From: Bacteroidetes bacterium CG2_30_32_10
GTDB lineage: Bacteria > Bacteroidota > Bacteroidia > Bacteroidales > CG2-30-32-10
Assembly: GCA_001872995.1 (NCBI GenBank)
Contig: MNXO01000104.1
Location: 1 to 17,998, forward strand
Length of the DNA: 17,998 nt
Direction of reading: 5' to 3'
Positions 1 through 8,715 of this stretch are shown piece after piece. The notes below the pieces were generated by a model that was given only the letters and a program-made list of their open reading frames with translations, did no database searches and was not told the DNA's origin. Made by a program: the position numbers and the translations under genes. Every line of letters begins with the position of its first letter. Position 1 is the first letter of the stretch.

Positions 1-81
1 TAAAGTTTTAATAATTAATAATTTAATTTAATTATAAAATCAACCTATAAATTTTGAATTTGTAAAAATAGTAAAACTATT

Positions 82-124
82 AGAAAAAAAACACATTAAA
101 AATACCTATTTTTTAAAAACAGGT
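82..124 (-). terminator. Probable intrinsic terminator after the topA/arginase-family operon
   Basis: Positions 104-107 (ACCT) and 121-124 (AGGT) are complementary and enclose a T-run followed by an A-run that can also pair, giving a stem with one mismatch. Read on the minus strand, the hairpin is followed after a short spacer by a run of eight T (plus-strand A at 84-91). It lies 32 nt past the stop codon of the arginase-family gene. The stem is AT-rich, so its strength is uncertain. The rest of 1-155 is AT-rich and shows nothing else I can name. Confidence 0.45.
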
Positions 125-155
125 GATTTTACTTGTTATCAATATATATAATTAG

Positions 156-1331
156 TTAAATTAATTTTTTATACATTTGCCACCATCTGTCAGGGATTTC
201 ATTTTTACAAGCCGATTGATAATCAGAATAGGAGCAAGGTATAAGATGATGTCTTTCGTATCTTATGTTTAAAGTGCCAATACAAGGCACTTCCATCCAC
301 CAGCGATCGCTTTTTTTACTTTTATAAAACACAATTTCTTGATTGTGATTTTGAATATTTACCCTGTATTTAAGGTAGTCTCCATTTGCTTTCAATGGAA
401 AGTCCTTTTTGCGATTATAAAATCCTTCAATAAAATACCAAATCATTTGTGCAAGAAGGTGTGAGGTTTGCTCTTCTCTGTCGTAGGCTGGATTAGACTC
501 GTAGAAGCCGATTGAAGTTAGTTTGTCGCTCAAGCCTGCGTATCTTACAATTTGACAGGCTTCTTCTCCATAAAATCCATTTGGAGTAGCATTAATGTTA
601 CCAGGAGCGTCGGATTGTCTAATAGAAGAAATATCAAAGCTTAGCAAGTCAGCATTTCTAACCATTGGCTCAACTTCTTCCATATTTGCTCTTACAACAC
701 CTAATCTATATGTATCAAAATACATTTTACTCATCAAATCAATTGCATTTTGGTCAACAAAATAGGTTTGATAACCAATATTAGTGAAATTGAAAAGGAA
801 ATTAGGCTGATGAACTATTATTTTGCTTAAATAAGAACGAGAATTGAAATCTTCATCTGCATTACCAATATCAAAATGGGAATCAACTGAAACAATATTT
901 ATTATTTGTCCTAGATTTTCATAAGCTAAATAATTTGGGTAAGTTAAATCTTGACTTCCTCCGATAATTATAGGCAGTATATTGCATTGAATAAGCTCTG
1001 AGATTGCAGAAGAAACAGCAAAATAGGTGTCTTCTATGCTATGTCCGCTTTTTATGTTTCCTAAATCTACAATTTTTGAATTATAGTTGCCTTGGTATAA
1101 TTTATATAGATGTTTACGAACATAATTTGCAGATAGAGAGCATCCGGGGTTGTTGTAGGCTCTTCTTTCCTCTTTAATACCGATAATTGCGATATCCATA
1201 TTTTCGAGAATAGGAAAAATGGAATCTTTGGTATAGGTATGAATTATATCGCCTAATTTTCTTGGTCTGAAAGTAGTAGGGTCAATAAAGATATCTTTAT
1301 CAATAGGCTCAAAATAAATTGAAATGTCCAT
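156..1331 (-). CDS. Arginase-superfamily protein (Bacteroidota 'formimidoylglutamase' type) with altered metal-site motifs
   Basis: This 391-residue protein has the ureohydrolase/arginase fold pattern. A GG-x-x-D block is at about residues 124-128, D-x-H-x-D is at D150, H152 and D154, and an S-F-D strand ends at D233. The family hydrolyses guanidino or formimino groups using two Mn ions. Automatic pipelines usually call this type formimidoylglutamase, the histidine-degradation enzyme HutG. The match is not classical: the position of the first His ligand (normally GGDHS) is Gln127 in GGSQD, and the second Asp of the normal S-x-D-x-D motif is Ser235. The N-terminal ~120 residues and the C-terminal ~90 (rich in Trp, Tyr and His) lie outside the catalytic core. 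The start ATG lies 6 nt after the topA stop, so it is very likely cotranscribed with topA. No other hut gene is nearby, which weakens the histidine-degradation label. The superfamily is secure; the substrate and even the activity are uncertain. Confidence 0.8.
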   Translation of the reverse strand: MDISIYFEPIDKDIFIDPTTFRPRKLGDIIHTYTKDSIFPILENMDIAIIGIKEERRAYNNPGCSLSANYVRKHLYKLYQGNYNSKIVDLGNIKSGHSIEDTYFAVSSAISELIQCNILPIIIGGSQDLTYPNYLAYENLGQIINIVSVDSHFDIGNADEDFNSRSYLSKIIVHQPNFLFNFTNIGYQTYFVDQNAIDLMSKMYFDTYRLGVVRANMEEVEPMVRNADLLSFDISSIRQSDAPGNINATPNGFYGEEACQIVRYAGLSDKLTSIGFYESNPAYDREEQTSHLLAQMIWYFIEGFYNRKKDFPLKANGDYLKYRVNIQNHNQEIVFYKSKKSDRWWMEVPCIGTLNIRYERHHLIPCSYSDYQSACKNEIPDRWWQMYKKLI

Positions 1332-1337
1332 TGGAGG

Positions 1338-3863
1338 TTATTTTTTAAATTTTTTCTTGAAACCTTTAGGTTTTGATGCTGGAGTATCTTCGGCTATTTT
1401 GAGACACTCTTTTAATGTTAATGCTTCAGGAACGATATCTTTGGCTAATTTGTAATTTAGTTTACCTATGGACAAATATGCTCCGAACCTTCCATTTAAA
1501 ACTTTTACTTCTTTGTTGTCATCAAACTCTTTAATTATTTTTTCTTTTTCTTTTTTTCTTTTTTCTTCAATTATTTCTATAGCTCTTTCATTTGAAATAG
1601 TATATGGGTCGTCTGTTTTAGAAAGCGAATAGAAGGAATTGCTATGTTTAACATAAGGACCAAATCTTCCAATGGCTACCGTCATTTCAGAATCTTCAAA
1701 TATACCAACATTTCTTGGAAGGCTAAACAATGTGAGAGCTTCCTGTAAAGTAACCGTGTCAATATTTTGTCCTTTCTTAATTGCAGCATATTTTGGTTTT
1801 TCTTTGTCGTCAGTTTCACCAATTTGAGCCATTGGACCGTATCTTCCTATTCTAACATAAACATTTTTACCCGAAACAGGGTCAATTCCCAATAGTCTTT
1901 CATTATTGGTTGAGGGTTGCTTAATTAATTCTATTGCTTCTTCAAGTGTTATAGTTTCAATACTTTGTCCTTTTTTTAAACCAATAAATTTAGGTTTTTC
2001 TTCTTCGTCATTTTTTCCTATCATTACTACTGGACCAAATTTTGCGAGACGAACAGAAATGTTTTTGCCAGTTTCTGGGTCTATTCCAAGCAAACGTTCT
2101 CCGCTTACTTTTTCTGATTTCAGCAAAGTATCTTCCACTTGCTTGTGGAATGGAGTATAAAATTCTTTAATCATCTTGTTCCATTCCTTCAATCCTTGTG
2201 CAATTTCATCAAATTCTTTTTCAACATTTGCGGTAAAGTTATAATCTAATATGTTTCCAAAGTATAGCACTAGGAAGTTATTAACAACTATGCCAATGTC
2301 TGTAGGGAAAAGTTTAGATTTCTCTTGTCCCGTATTTTCTGTGTTTATTGATTCAGAAATTGTTTTATCTTTCAATGAAATATGTACATAATTACGCTGT
2401 TTTCCTTCTCTATCTTCATTTATAACATATCCTCTTTTTTGAATAGTTGATATAATTGGAGCATAAGTTGAAGGTCTTCCAATTCCCAATTCTTCTAATT
2501 TTTTTACTAAACTTGCCTCTGTATAACGAGGGGGATGAAGCGTAAATCGCTCTGTTGCTTCTGCTTGAAGCATATTCAATTTTTCTCCTTTTGTAACCTT
2601 TGGCAAAACTCCTTCTTCTTTTTCTGCTTCTTCGTCATCGGTTGATTCTAAATATACTTTCAAGAATCCGTCAAATTTAATCACTTCACCTCTAGTAATA
2701 AAATTTTCATCAGCTTTGGAAACATCAATGGTAATAATTGTTTTTTCAATTAATGCGTCACTCATTTGCGATGCTATTGTTCTTTTCCAAATCAGCTCAT
2801 ATAAACGTTTTTGTGACGGGTCTCCATCTGTTGAGTGATTGTTCATGTATGATGGTCGTATGGCTTCGTGTGCCTCTTGGGCTCCTTTTGTTTTAGTAGT
2901 ATATTTTCTCGTTTTAACATATTCTTTTCCATACGAATTTGTTATTTCATCTTTAGCCATAGAAAGGGCAATGTCTGATAAATTAAATGAATCGGTTCTC
3001 ATATACGTTATTTTTCCTGATTCGTATAACTGTTGAGCAACCATCATTGTTTTTGCTACAGAAAAACCAAGCTTTCTGCTTGCTTCTTGCTGCAAAGTTG
3101 AAGTTGTAAAAGGAGGAGCTGGAGATTTTTTTGCTGGTTTAGTTTCCATCGATTCGATAGTAAACTCAGAGCCAATACATTTTTGCAAAAAGGAGAGAGC
3201 CTCATCCTTTTTTTCAAAGCGTTGTGATAATTCTGCTTTAAGGCTAGTTTTTTTGCCCGATTTTACAATTTGAAATATTGCCTCAACTTTAAATGAGGAA
3301 GCGGTTTTAAAACCATCAATTTCTTTTTCTCTTTCTACTATAAGTCTTACTGCTACGGATTGAACTCGACCAGCTGATAAGGAAGGTTTAATTTTTCTCC
3401 ATAAAATGGGTGAAATTTCAAATCCAACTAATCTATCAAGAACTCGACGTGCTTGTTGAGCGTCTACAAGATTAATATCAACACTTCGAGGTGTTTTAAT
3501 GGCATTAAGTATTGCATCTTTGGTAATTTCATGAAATACAATACGTTTTTGTTTTGCTTTACTAACGTTTATTGCCTCAGCAAGGTGCCAAGCAATTGCT
3601 TCTCCTTCGCGGTCCTCGTCAGTGGCAAGCCAAACAATTTCAGCTTCTTTAGCAGATTTTTTTAAATCATTAACAAGCGATTGCTTATCTGGCGAAATTT
3701 CGTAGTGAGGTTTAAAGTCTTTTTCAACATCAACGCCCAATGACGATTTTGGCAAATCTCTAACATGCCCATAGCTTGATTTTACAACAAAGTCTTTACC
3801 TAAAAATCCTTCAATTGTCTTTGCTTTTGCAGGTGATTCAACAATTACGAGATTTTTGATCAT
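1338..3863 (-). CDS. topA: DNA topoisomerase I (type IA)
   Basis: Cytoplasmic type IA topoisomerase that relaxes negative supercoils by passing one strand through a transient 5'-phosphotyrosine break. The Toprim domain occupies roughly residues 1-120, with the acidic metal-binding residues E9 and D82/D84 (TDEDREGE). The active-site tyrosine is Y287 in ITYMRTDS, and the conserved ELGIGRPSTYAPI helix follows at about 457-470. At 841 residues it is near the length of E. coli TopA, but it has no C-terminal zinc-finger cysteines. Residues ~589-830 instead hold four copies of a 45-60-residue basic repeat, the first two beginning ERLLGIDP and each containing a variant of GR(F/Y)GP. The chain ends in a lysine-rich tail (GFKKKFKK). 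It is the first gene of a two-gene unit with the arginase-family gene and is divergent from miaB. Confidence 0.98.
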   Translation of the reverse strand: MIKNLVIVESPAKAKTIEGFLGKDFVVKSSYGHVRDLPKSSLGVDVEKDFKPHYEISPDKQSLVNDLKKSAKEAEIVWLATDEDREGEAIAWHLAEAINVSKAKQKRIVFHEITKDAILNAIKTPRSVDINLVDAQQARRVLDRLVGFEISPILWRKIKPSLSAGRVQSVAVRLIVEREKEIDGFKTASSFKVEAIFQIVKSGKKTSLKAELSQRFEKKDEALSFLQKCIGSEFTIESMETKPAKKSPAPPFTTSTLQQEASRKLGFSVAKTMMVAQQLYESGKITYMRTDSFNLSDIALSMAKDEITNSYGKEYVKTRKYTTKTKGAQEAHEAIRPSYMNNHSTDGDPSQKRLYELIWKRTIASQMSDALIEKTIITIDVSKADENFITRGEVIKFDGFLKVYLESTDDEEAEKEEGVLPKVTKGEKLNMLQAEATERFTLHPPRYTEASLVKKLEELGIGRPSTYAPIISTIQKRGYVINEDREGKQRNYVHISLKDKTISESINTENTGQEKSKLFPTDIGIVVNNFLVLYFGNILDYNFTANVEKEFDEIAQGLKEWNKMIKEFYTPFHKQVEDTLLKSEKVSGERLLGIDPETGKNISVRLAKFGPVVMIGKNDEEEKPKFIGLKKGQSIETITLEEAIELIKQPSTNNERLLGIDPVSGKNVYVRIGRYGPMAQIGETDDKEKPKYAAIKKGQNIDTVTLQEALTLFSLPRNVGIFEDSEMTVAIGRFGPYVKHSNSFYSLSKTDDPYTISNERAIEIIEEKRKKEKEKIIKEFDDNKEVKVLNGRFGAYLSIGKLNYKLAKDIVPEALTLKECLKIAEDTPASKPKGFKKKFKK

Positions 3864-3898
3864 TTTATTTTGGATTTAATTAGTTTCTAATTTTTTTG

Positions 3899-3932
3899 CA
3901 AAGAAAAACAATTACTTTAATTAAAAATCAAT
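3899..3932 (-). promoter_or_regulatory. Candidate topA promoter (Bacteroidota type)
   Basis: On the minus strand, TTTCTTTG (3906-3899) differs from the Bacteroidota -7 element TAnnTTTG at one position, and ATTG (3932-3929) lies 22 nt upstream as a possible -33 box. The leader to the topA ATG would be short (about 25-30 nt) and has no Shine-Dalgarno sequence. This is a pattern match only. Confidence 0.3.
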
Positions 3933-3952
3933 TTTTTAATAAAACTTTATAA

Positions 3953-3983
3953 TTTTAATGCCATAAAATATTGTATAAATTTG
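3953..3983 (+). promoter_or_regulatory. Candidate miaB promoter (Bacteroidota type)
   Basis: TAAATTTG at 3976-3983 matches the Bacteroidota -7 element TAnnTTTG exactly. About 20 nt upstream there is only TTTT (3953-3956) in place of the -33 TTTG. Transcription would start near 3990, giving a leader of about 37 nt that is almost entirely A and T. Confidence 0.5.
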
Positions 3984-4026
3984 CAGTTTTGTAAGAAATG
4001 AATATTAATTAAAAACTATTTTTAAA

Positions 4027-5358
4027 GTGGGTATTTCAAAAAAACTATATATAGAAACCTATGGTTGCCAAATGAATGTTTCTGATAGTGAAATAGTTGG
4101 GGCAATAATGAAAGAAAATGATTTTGATATTACTTTTGATAAAAAGGAAGCAGATGTTATTTTTATTAACACATGTTCTATTAGAGATAATGCAGAACAA
4201 CGTATCAGAAAGCGTTTATTAGAGTTTCATTCGTTGAAAAAACAAAATAAAAATTTAATAATAGGAATTTTAGGTTGTATGGCTGAACGATTGAAAGAGC
4301 AACTGCTTGAAGAAGAAAAGATTGTTGACATTATTGCTGGACCTGATGCATATAGACACTTACCGCAATTATTAGCTTCACTTAAGTCAGGGCAAAAAGC
4401 GATTGATGTGATGCTTTCGTTGGAGGAAACTTATGCTGATATTAATCCTATAAAGTATGATAGTAATGGTATTACTGCTTTTATTTCGATAATGAGAGGT
4501 TGTGAAAATTTTTGCTCTTATTGCGTTGTCCCATATACAAGGGGAAAAGAAAGAAGTCGAAATGCTGAAACAATTATTAATGAAGCAAAAGAGTTATTCG
4601 AGAGGGGCTATAGAGAAATTACTTTATTAGGGCAAAATGTAAATTCATATATTTGTCAGAATGATGGTAATTCAATAAACTTTGCAAAATTACTTGAAGA
4701 AGTTGCATTAATTAATCCATTACTAAGGGTACGCTTCGCAACTTCCCATCCAAAGGACATTTCTGATGAATTAATATATACCATTGCCAAATATGAAAAT
4801 ATATGTAAGTCTATTCATTTGCCGGTTCAGTCTGGTAGCAATCGTATTCTTGAGTTGATGAACCGCAAATATACGAGGGAATATTATATGAGTCGAGTTG
4901 ATGCAATTAAAAGAATAATTCCTGAATGTGCTATTTCCACTGATATTATTGCTGGGTTTTGTTCGGAAAACGATGAAGACCAAAATGATACACTTTCTTT
5001 AATGGAATGGGTAAAATACGATTTTGTTTATATGTTTAATTATTCAGAAAGACCAAACACAGCAGCAGCAAAAAAGTATAAAGATGATGTTCCTGAGAAT
5101 GTTAAAATAAAAAGACTTCAACAGATAATTGATAAACAACAGAAACTATCAATGGAAAGTAATTTAAAAGATGTTGGGAAAGTATATAAAGTGTTGGTTG
5201 AAAATATTTCAAAAAGATCTGCTGAGCATTTGGCGGGAAGAAACAGCCAAAATAAAATGGTAGTATTTCCTAAAAAGCAATTCAAGCTTGGCGATTATGT
5301 GCAAGTAATTATTAAAAAATGCACTGCCGCAACTTTAATTGGTGAAATTGCTGAATAA
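4027..5358 (+). CDS. miaB: tRNA-2-methylthio-N6-dimethylallyladenosine synthase MiaB
   Basis: Radical-SAM methylthiotransferase that adds a 2-methylthio group to i6A37 in tRNAs reading UNN codons. All three domains are present. The N-terminal UPF0004 domain has the three cysteines that bind the auxiliary 4Fe-4S cluster: C14 (YGCQMN), C50 (NTCSIRDNAEQR) and C84 (LGCMAE). The radical-SAM core has the CxxxCxxC motif at C159, C163 and C166 (GCENFCSYC). A TRAM RNA-binding domain occupies about residues 375-440. The length, 443 residues, is normal. The YGCQMN signature separates it from the paralogues MtaB and RimO. The start is a GTG: an in-frame TAA sits at 4006 and no ATG lies between it and the conserved N-terminus. 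No Shine-Dalgarno is visible, only an A/T-rich leader. The gene is transcribed alone, away from topA and toward lptB. Confidence 0.97.
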   Translation: MGISKKLYIETYGCQMNVSDSEIVGAIMKENDFDITFDKKEADVIFINTCSIRDNAEQRIRKRLLEFHSLKKQNKNLIIGILGCMAERLKEQLLEEEKIVDIIAGPDAYRHLPQLLASLKSGQKAIDVMLSLEETYADINPIKYDSNGITAFISIMRGCENFCSYCVVPYTRGKERSRNAETIINEAKELFERGYREITLLGQNVNSYICQNDGNSINFAKLLEEVALINPLLRVRFATSHPKDISDELIYTIAKYENICKSIHLPVQSGSNRILELMNRKYTREYYMSRVDAIKRIIPECAISTDIIAGFCSENDEDQNDTLSLMEWVKYDFVYMFNYSERPNTAAAKKYKDDVPENVKIKRLQQIIDKQQKLSMESNLKDVGKVYKVLVENISKRSAEHLAGRNSQNKMVVFPKKQFKLGDYVQVIIKKCTAATLIGEIAE

Positions 5359-5438
5359 TATGATTTTGGATGAATTTAAATTGCCTGAAAAGCAATAATA
5401 TGAATTACTTGATAAAGTGAACAAATAATTTTCTTAGT

Positions 5439-5488
5439 ATAATATTGGTAATCTTAAATCAAATTTATAAATTAATAGACAATATTAT
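5439..5488. terminator. Possible bidirectional terminator between miaB and lptB
   Basis: A perfect 9-bp inverted repeat, ATAATATTG at 5439-5447 and CAATATTAT at 5480-5488, spans the end of the convergent gap. Its right arm overlaps the lptB stop codon. The 32-nt loop contains the 12-bp palindrome AATTTATAAATT (5462-5473). The stem has only one G-C pair and no clean T-tract, so its terminator function is a weak inference from its position between convergent genes. Confidence 0.25.
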
Positions 5489-6207
5489 CTTAATTCAAAG
5501 TTTTGTCCTAAATATACTTTTCTCACTTGTTCGTCGTCAGCTAATTCTTGGGAAGTTCCTGATTTTAATATAGAACCTTCAAAAAGCAAATATGCCCTAT
5601 CAGTTATTGTAAGTGTTTCGTGCACATTATGGTCAGTAATAAGAACGCCAATATTTTTTTCTTTTAATTTGGATACAATATTTTGAATATCTTCCACTGC
5701 AATTGGGTCAACGCCGGCAAAGGGTTCGTCAAGTAAAATAAACTTTGGGTCAACTGCCAAAGCTCTTGCAATTTCTGTTCTTCTTCTTTCGCCTCCCGAT
5801 AAAGTAATTCCAAAGCTTTTTCTTACGTTTTGCAATCCAAATTCATTGAGCAATGATTCTAATTTTTCGTGTTGTTCTTGTTTATGGAGTTTTGTAAATT
5901 CGAGAACTGCACGAATATTATCTTCTACAGTTAATTTTCTAAAAATAGACGCTTCTTGCGAAAGGTAACCGATTCCTTTTTGAGCACGCTTATACATTGG
6001 TTCTTTTGTAATATCAATGTCTTCAAGAAATATTTTTCCTGAGTTAGGTTTTATTAAACCAACTGCCATATAAAAAGTCGTTGTTTTCCCTGCCCCATTG
6101 GGTCCTAATAGTCCAACAATTTCTCCTTGACTAACATTAACGCTCACATTATTTACAACAGTACGTTGTTTATATTTTTTGATAAGGTTTTCGGCACGTA
6201 AAATCAT
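5485..6207 (-). CDS. lptB: LPS export ABC transporter ATPase LptB
   Basis: ATPase of the LptB2FG(C) complex, which extracts lipopolysaccharide from the inner membrane and pushes it onto the Lpt bridge. It acts on the cytoplasmic face. At 240 residues it matches E. coli LptB in length. Visible motifs are Walker A GPNGAGKTT (35-43), Q-loop Q84 in YLSQEASIF, signature LSGGE (136-140) followed by RRR, Walker B FILLDEP with E161, and H-loop H193 in TDHNVHET. The sequences YLSQEASIFRKLTVEDN and FAGVDPIAVEDIQ are typical of LptB rather than of other ABC ATPases. It starts 21 nt after pheT and is probably cotranscribed with it. The partner membrane genes lptF and lptG are not in this window. Confidence 0.96.
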   Translation of the reverse strand: MILRAENLIKKYKQRTVVNNVSVNVSQGEIVGLLGPNGAGKTTTFYMAVGLIKPNSGKIFLEDIDITKEPMYKRAQKGIGYLSQEASIFRKLTVEDNIRAVLEFTKLHKQEQHEKLESLLNEFGLQNVRKSFGITLSGGERRRTEIARALAVDPKFILLDEPFAGVDPIAVEDIQNIVSKLKEKNIGVLITDHNVHETLTITDRAYLLFEGSILKSGTSQELADDEQVRKVYLGQNFELR

Positions 6208-6228
6208 AATTTTCTATTTCATTATAGT

Positions 6229-8688
6229 TTACCTAATAATTGCTCCTATTTTTTCTTTGAAAGCTTTAATAAAACGAGCCATTATTTTTTCTATTTCCTT
6301 ATCTGTTAATGTTTTGCTGTAATCTTGAAGTACAAAACTAACTGCATAAGACTTTTTATTACTATCAATTTTATCACCTTCATAAATATCAAACAAACCA
6401 ATTTGTTTTAATAATTTTTTTTCAGTTTGCTGAGCGATTTCTTCTATTTGAGAAAATAGAATATTTTTATCGACTAGTAGAGCAAGGTCGCGTCTTACTT
6501 CAGGAAATTTAGGGATTTCTTCATACAAAATTTTACCTTCAGCTGCTTTTAAAAGATTTTCCCACAAAAAGTCTGCATAATATACCTCTTGCTTCAAGTC
6601 GAACTGTTTTAAGGTAATTTTATTAAGTATTCCAAATTCTACAAGTTTTGTTTTGTTATAATAATAAGCTAAACCTTCGGTAATAAATGATGGTTCTAAT
6701 TGTTTAATAGTAATATGCTTATAATTATTGCAGATACGCTTTAAAATATTATGAACAAAAGATTTAAGATAATAGAAATCAATATTCTCGTTGTTTTGAT
6801 ACCAACTTTCTGGGTTCTTCTTACCACAAAGGAACATGGCAAAGTGTTGTATTTCGGAATATTTTGCAAGTTGTTTGTTTTCCTGATTTATGGAAGAGTT
6901 TAAATGATAACTTTTCCCAAATTCATATAACTTCAGGTCTGTAGATTTTCTGTTTTGATTGTAGGCAATAGCTTCCAAACCAGAGAACAATAAAGTTTGT
7001 CTCATCACATCAAGGTCTTTGCTTAATGGATTTAATATTTTAACATTATTATCAGGATTAATAAAGCTATTATTAATTGAATATTCAGATTTTGTTAAGG
7101 AATTAGACATAATTTCTACAAAACCATTGTCTGTTAAATAATTTGAAACGGTATTTATAATATTTTCCTTATCTGGTTTTTTAGTATAAGATAAAGAACT
7201 TTTTATATCTAAAGGGATTTCAATATTGTTATAACCATAAATACGCAAAATTTCTTCTATCACATCAACTTCGCGTTGCACATCAACCTTAAAAGGCGGT
7301 ATTTCTAATTTTAAGCCTTCGTTATTTTCTGAAATAATATCAATTTCGAGGTTTTTTAATATTTCTTTAATAATATTTCTTTCAATAGTTTTACCAATAA
7401 GTCTATCAACATTCGTATATAGAATATCAACTTTAAATTTTTCGTACGCTTTAGGATAAACATCAATGATATCAGATGAAATTTCTCCTCCTGCAATTTC
7501 TTTTATCAATAAAGCTGTACGTTTTAAAGCGTAAATAGTAATATCTGGATTGGCTCCTCTTTCAAAGCGGAAAGAAGCATCTGTTTTTAATCCGTGTAAT
7601 TTAGAAGTTTTACGTATATGAACAGGTTCAAAGTAGGCGCTTTCCAAAAATATGTTTGTAGATTTGTTTGTTACACCTGATTTTATTCCACCAAATACTC
7701 CTGCAATGCACATTCCTTCTTCTTCGTTACAAATTATAAGGTCTTCAGCACTTAATTCTCTAACTGTTTCATCGAGTGTAGTAAATTTTGTTCCTTTTGG
7801 TAGTTTTTTTACTATAACTGTATTTCCTTTAATTTGCGCAGCATCAAATGCATGCATAGGTTGACCTGTTTCTAAAAGAACGAAGTTGGTGATGTCAACT
7901 ATATTATTTATAGGTCTTAACCCAACTGATTTTAAACGATTTTTAAGCCAATCGGGAGATTCTTTTACACATACATTGGTAAGCGTCAATCCTGAATATC
8001 TTGGGCAAGCATTGGTATCTATTACATTTATTTTTATAGGTAATTTATCATTGTCTTTTTTAAAATTATTAACTGAAGGTTTAATGAGAGTTGTTTTACG
8101 GCTGATATTTGAAGTATTAATGATGGTAACCAAATCGCGTGCAACTCCAATATGTGATGTGGCATCAGCTCTGTTTGGTGTTAATCCAATTTCAAAAGTA
8201 TAATCTTCTTCTATTTTAAAATATTCACTAGCAGGCAACCCTATTTTTGCTGAATTATCAAGTACCATAATGCCCGCATGTGATTTTCCTAAGCCAAGTT
8301 CGTCTTCGGCACATATCATTCCTTCAGATAATTCGCCTCTTATTTTCGATTTTTTAATAATAAAACTTTCTTCTTCATTGTAAATAGTAGTTCCTATAGT
8401 TGCAATTAAAACTTTTTGACCGGCTTCAACATTTGGGGCGCCGCAAACGATATGAAGCAATTCGTTATTGCCTATATCAACTGTAGTAATACTAAGTTTA
8501 TCTGCATCGGGATGTTTTACTTTTGTTTTCACTTCTCCGATTACAACACCTTTTAATCCGCCTTTTATAGATTCAAACTTTTCAATAGATTCAACTTCTA
8601 ATCCGCATCCTGTAAGTAATTTTGCAACTTCTTGTGGCGGAATTTCAATGTCAACATATTGTTTCAGCCAATTGTAAGATATTTTCAT
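6229..8688 (-). CDS. pheT: Phenylalanyl-tRNA synthetase beta subunit
   Basis: Large subunit of the (alpha-beta)2 enzyme that charges tRNA-Phe; it carries tRNA binding and editing. At 819 residues it is a normal bacterial full-length form. The order is an N-terminal helix (MKISYNWLKQYVDIEIPP), an OB-fold tRNA-binding domain at about 40-153, the B3/B4 editing region (with ITNFVLLETGQPMHAFDA), the B5 domain near 405-480, a catalytic-like core, and the C-terminal ferredoxin-like anticodon-binding domain at about 728-819 (beginning FPEVRRDLALL). pheS is not adjacent, so the two subunits are encoded at separate loci. The gene is first in a unit with lptB and has a recognisable -7 element 28 nt upstream of its ATG. 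Confidence 0.98.
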   Translation of the reverse strand: MKISYNWLKQYVDIEIPPQEVAKLLTGCGLEVESIEKFESIKGGLKGVVIGEVKTKVKHPDADKLSITTVDIGNNELLHIVCGAPNVEAGQKVLIATIGTTIYNEEESFIIKKSKIRGELSEGMICAEDELGLGKSHAGIMVLDNSAKIGLPASEYFKIEEDYTFEIGLTPNRADATSHIGVARDLVTIINTSNISRKTTLIKPSVNNFKKDNDKLPIKINVIDTNACPRYSGLTLTNVCVKESPDWLKNRLKSVGLRPINNIVDITNFVLLETGQPMHAFDAAQIKGNTVIVKKLPKGTKFTTLDETVRELSAEDLIICNEEEGMCIAGVFGGIKSGVTNKSTNIFLESAYFEPVHIRKTSKLHGLKTDASFRFERGANPDITIYALKRTALLIKEIAGGEISSDIIDVYPKAYEKFKVDILYTNVDRLIGKTIERNIIKEILKNLEIDIISENNEGLKLEIPPFKVDVQREVDVIEEILRIYGYNNIEIPLDIKSSLSYTKKPDKENIINTVSNYLTDNGFVEIMSNSLTKSEYSINNSFINPDNNVKILNPLSKDLDVMRQTLLFSGLEAIAYNQNRKSTDLKLYEFGKSYHLNSSINQENKQLAKYSEIQHFAMFLCGKKNPESWYQNNENIDFYYLKSFVHNILKRICNNYKHITIKQLEPSFITEGLAYYYNKTKLVEFGILNKITLKQFDLKQEVYYADFLWENLLKAAEGKILYEEIPKFPEVRRDLALLVDKNILFSQIEEIAQQTEKKLLKQIGLFDIYEGDKIDSNKKSYAVSFVLQDYSKTLTDKEIEKIMARFIKAFKEKIGAIIR

Positions 8689-8715
8689 TTCTTATGTTTT
8701 ATTAAAATCGAATGG

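Noticed and set aside
5359..5484. Possible tRNA or small RNA in the miaB-lptB gap
   Set aside because: No cloverleaf or other conserved RNA shape can be drawn; only AT-rich inverted repeats are present.
7652..8677. Several plus-strand open frames of 69-105 codons inside pheT
   Set aside because: They are antisense shadows of a complete, conserved gene and have no promoter or initiation signal of their own.
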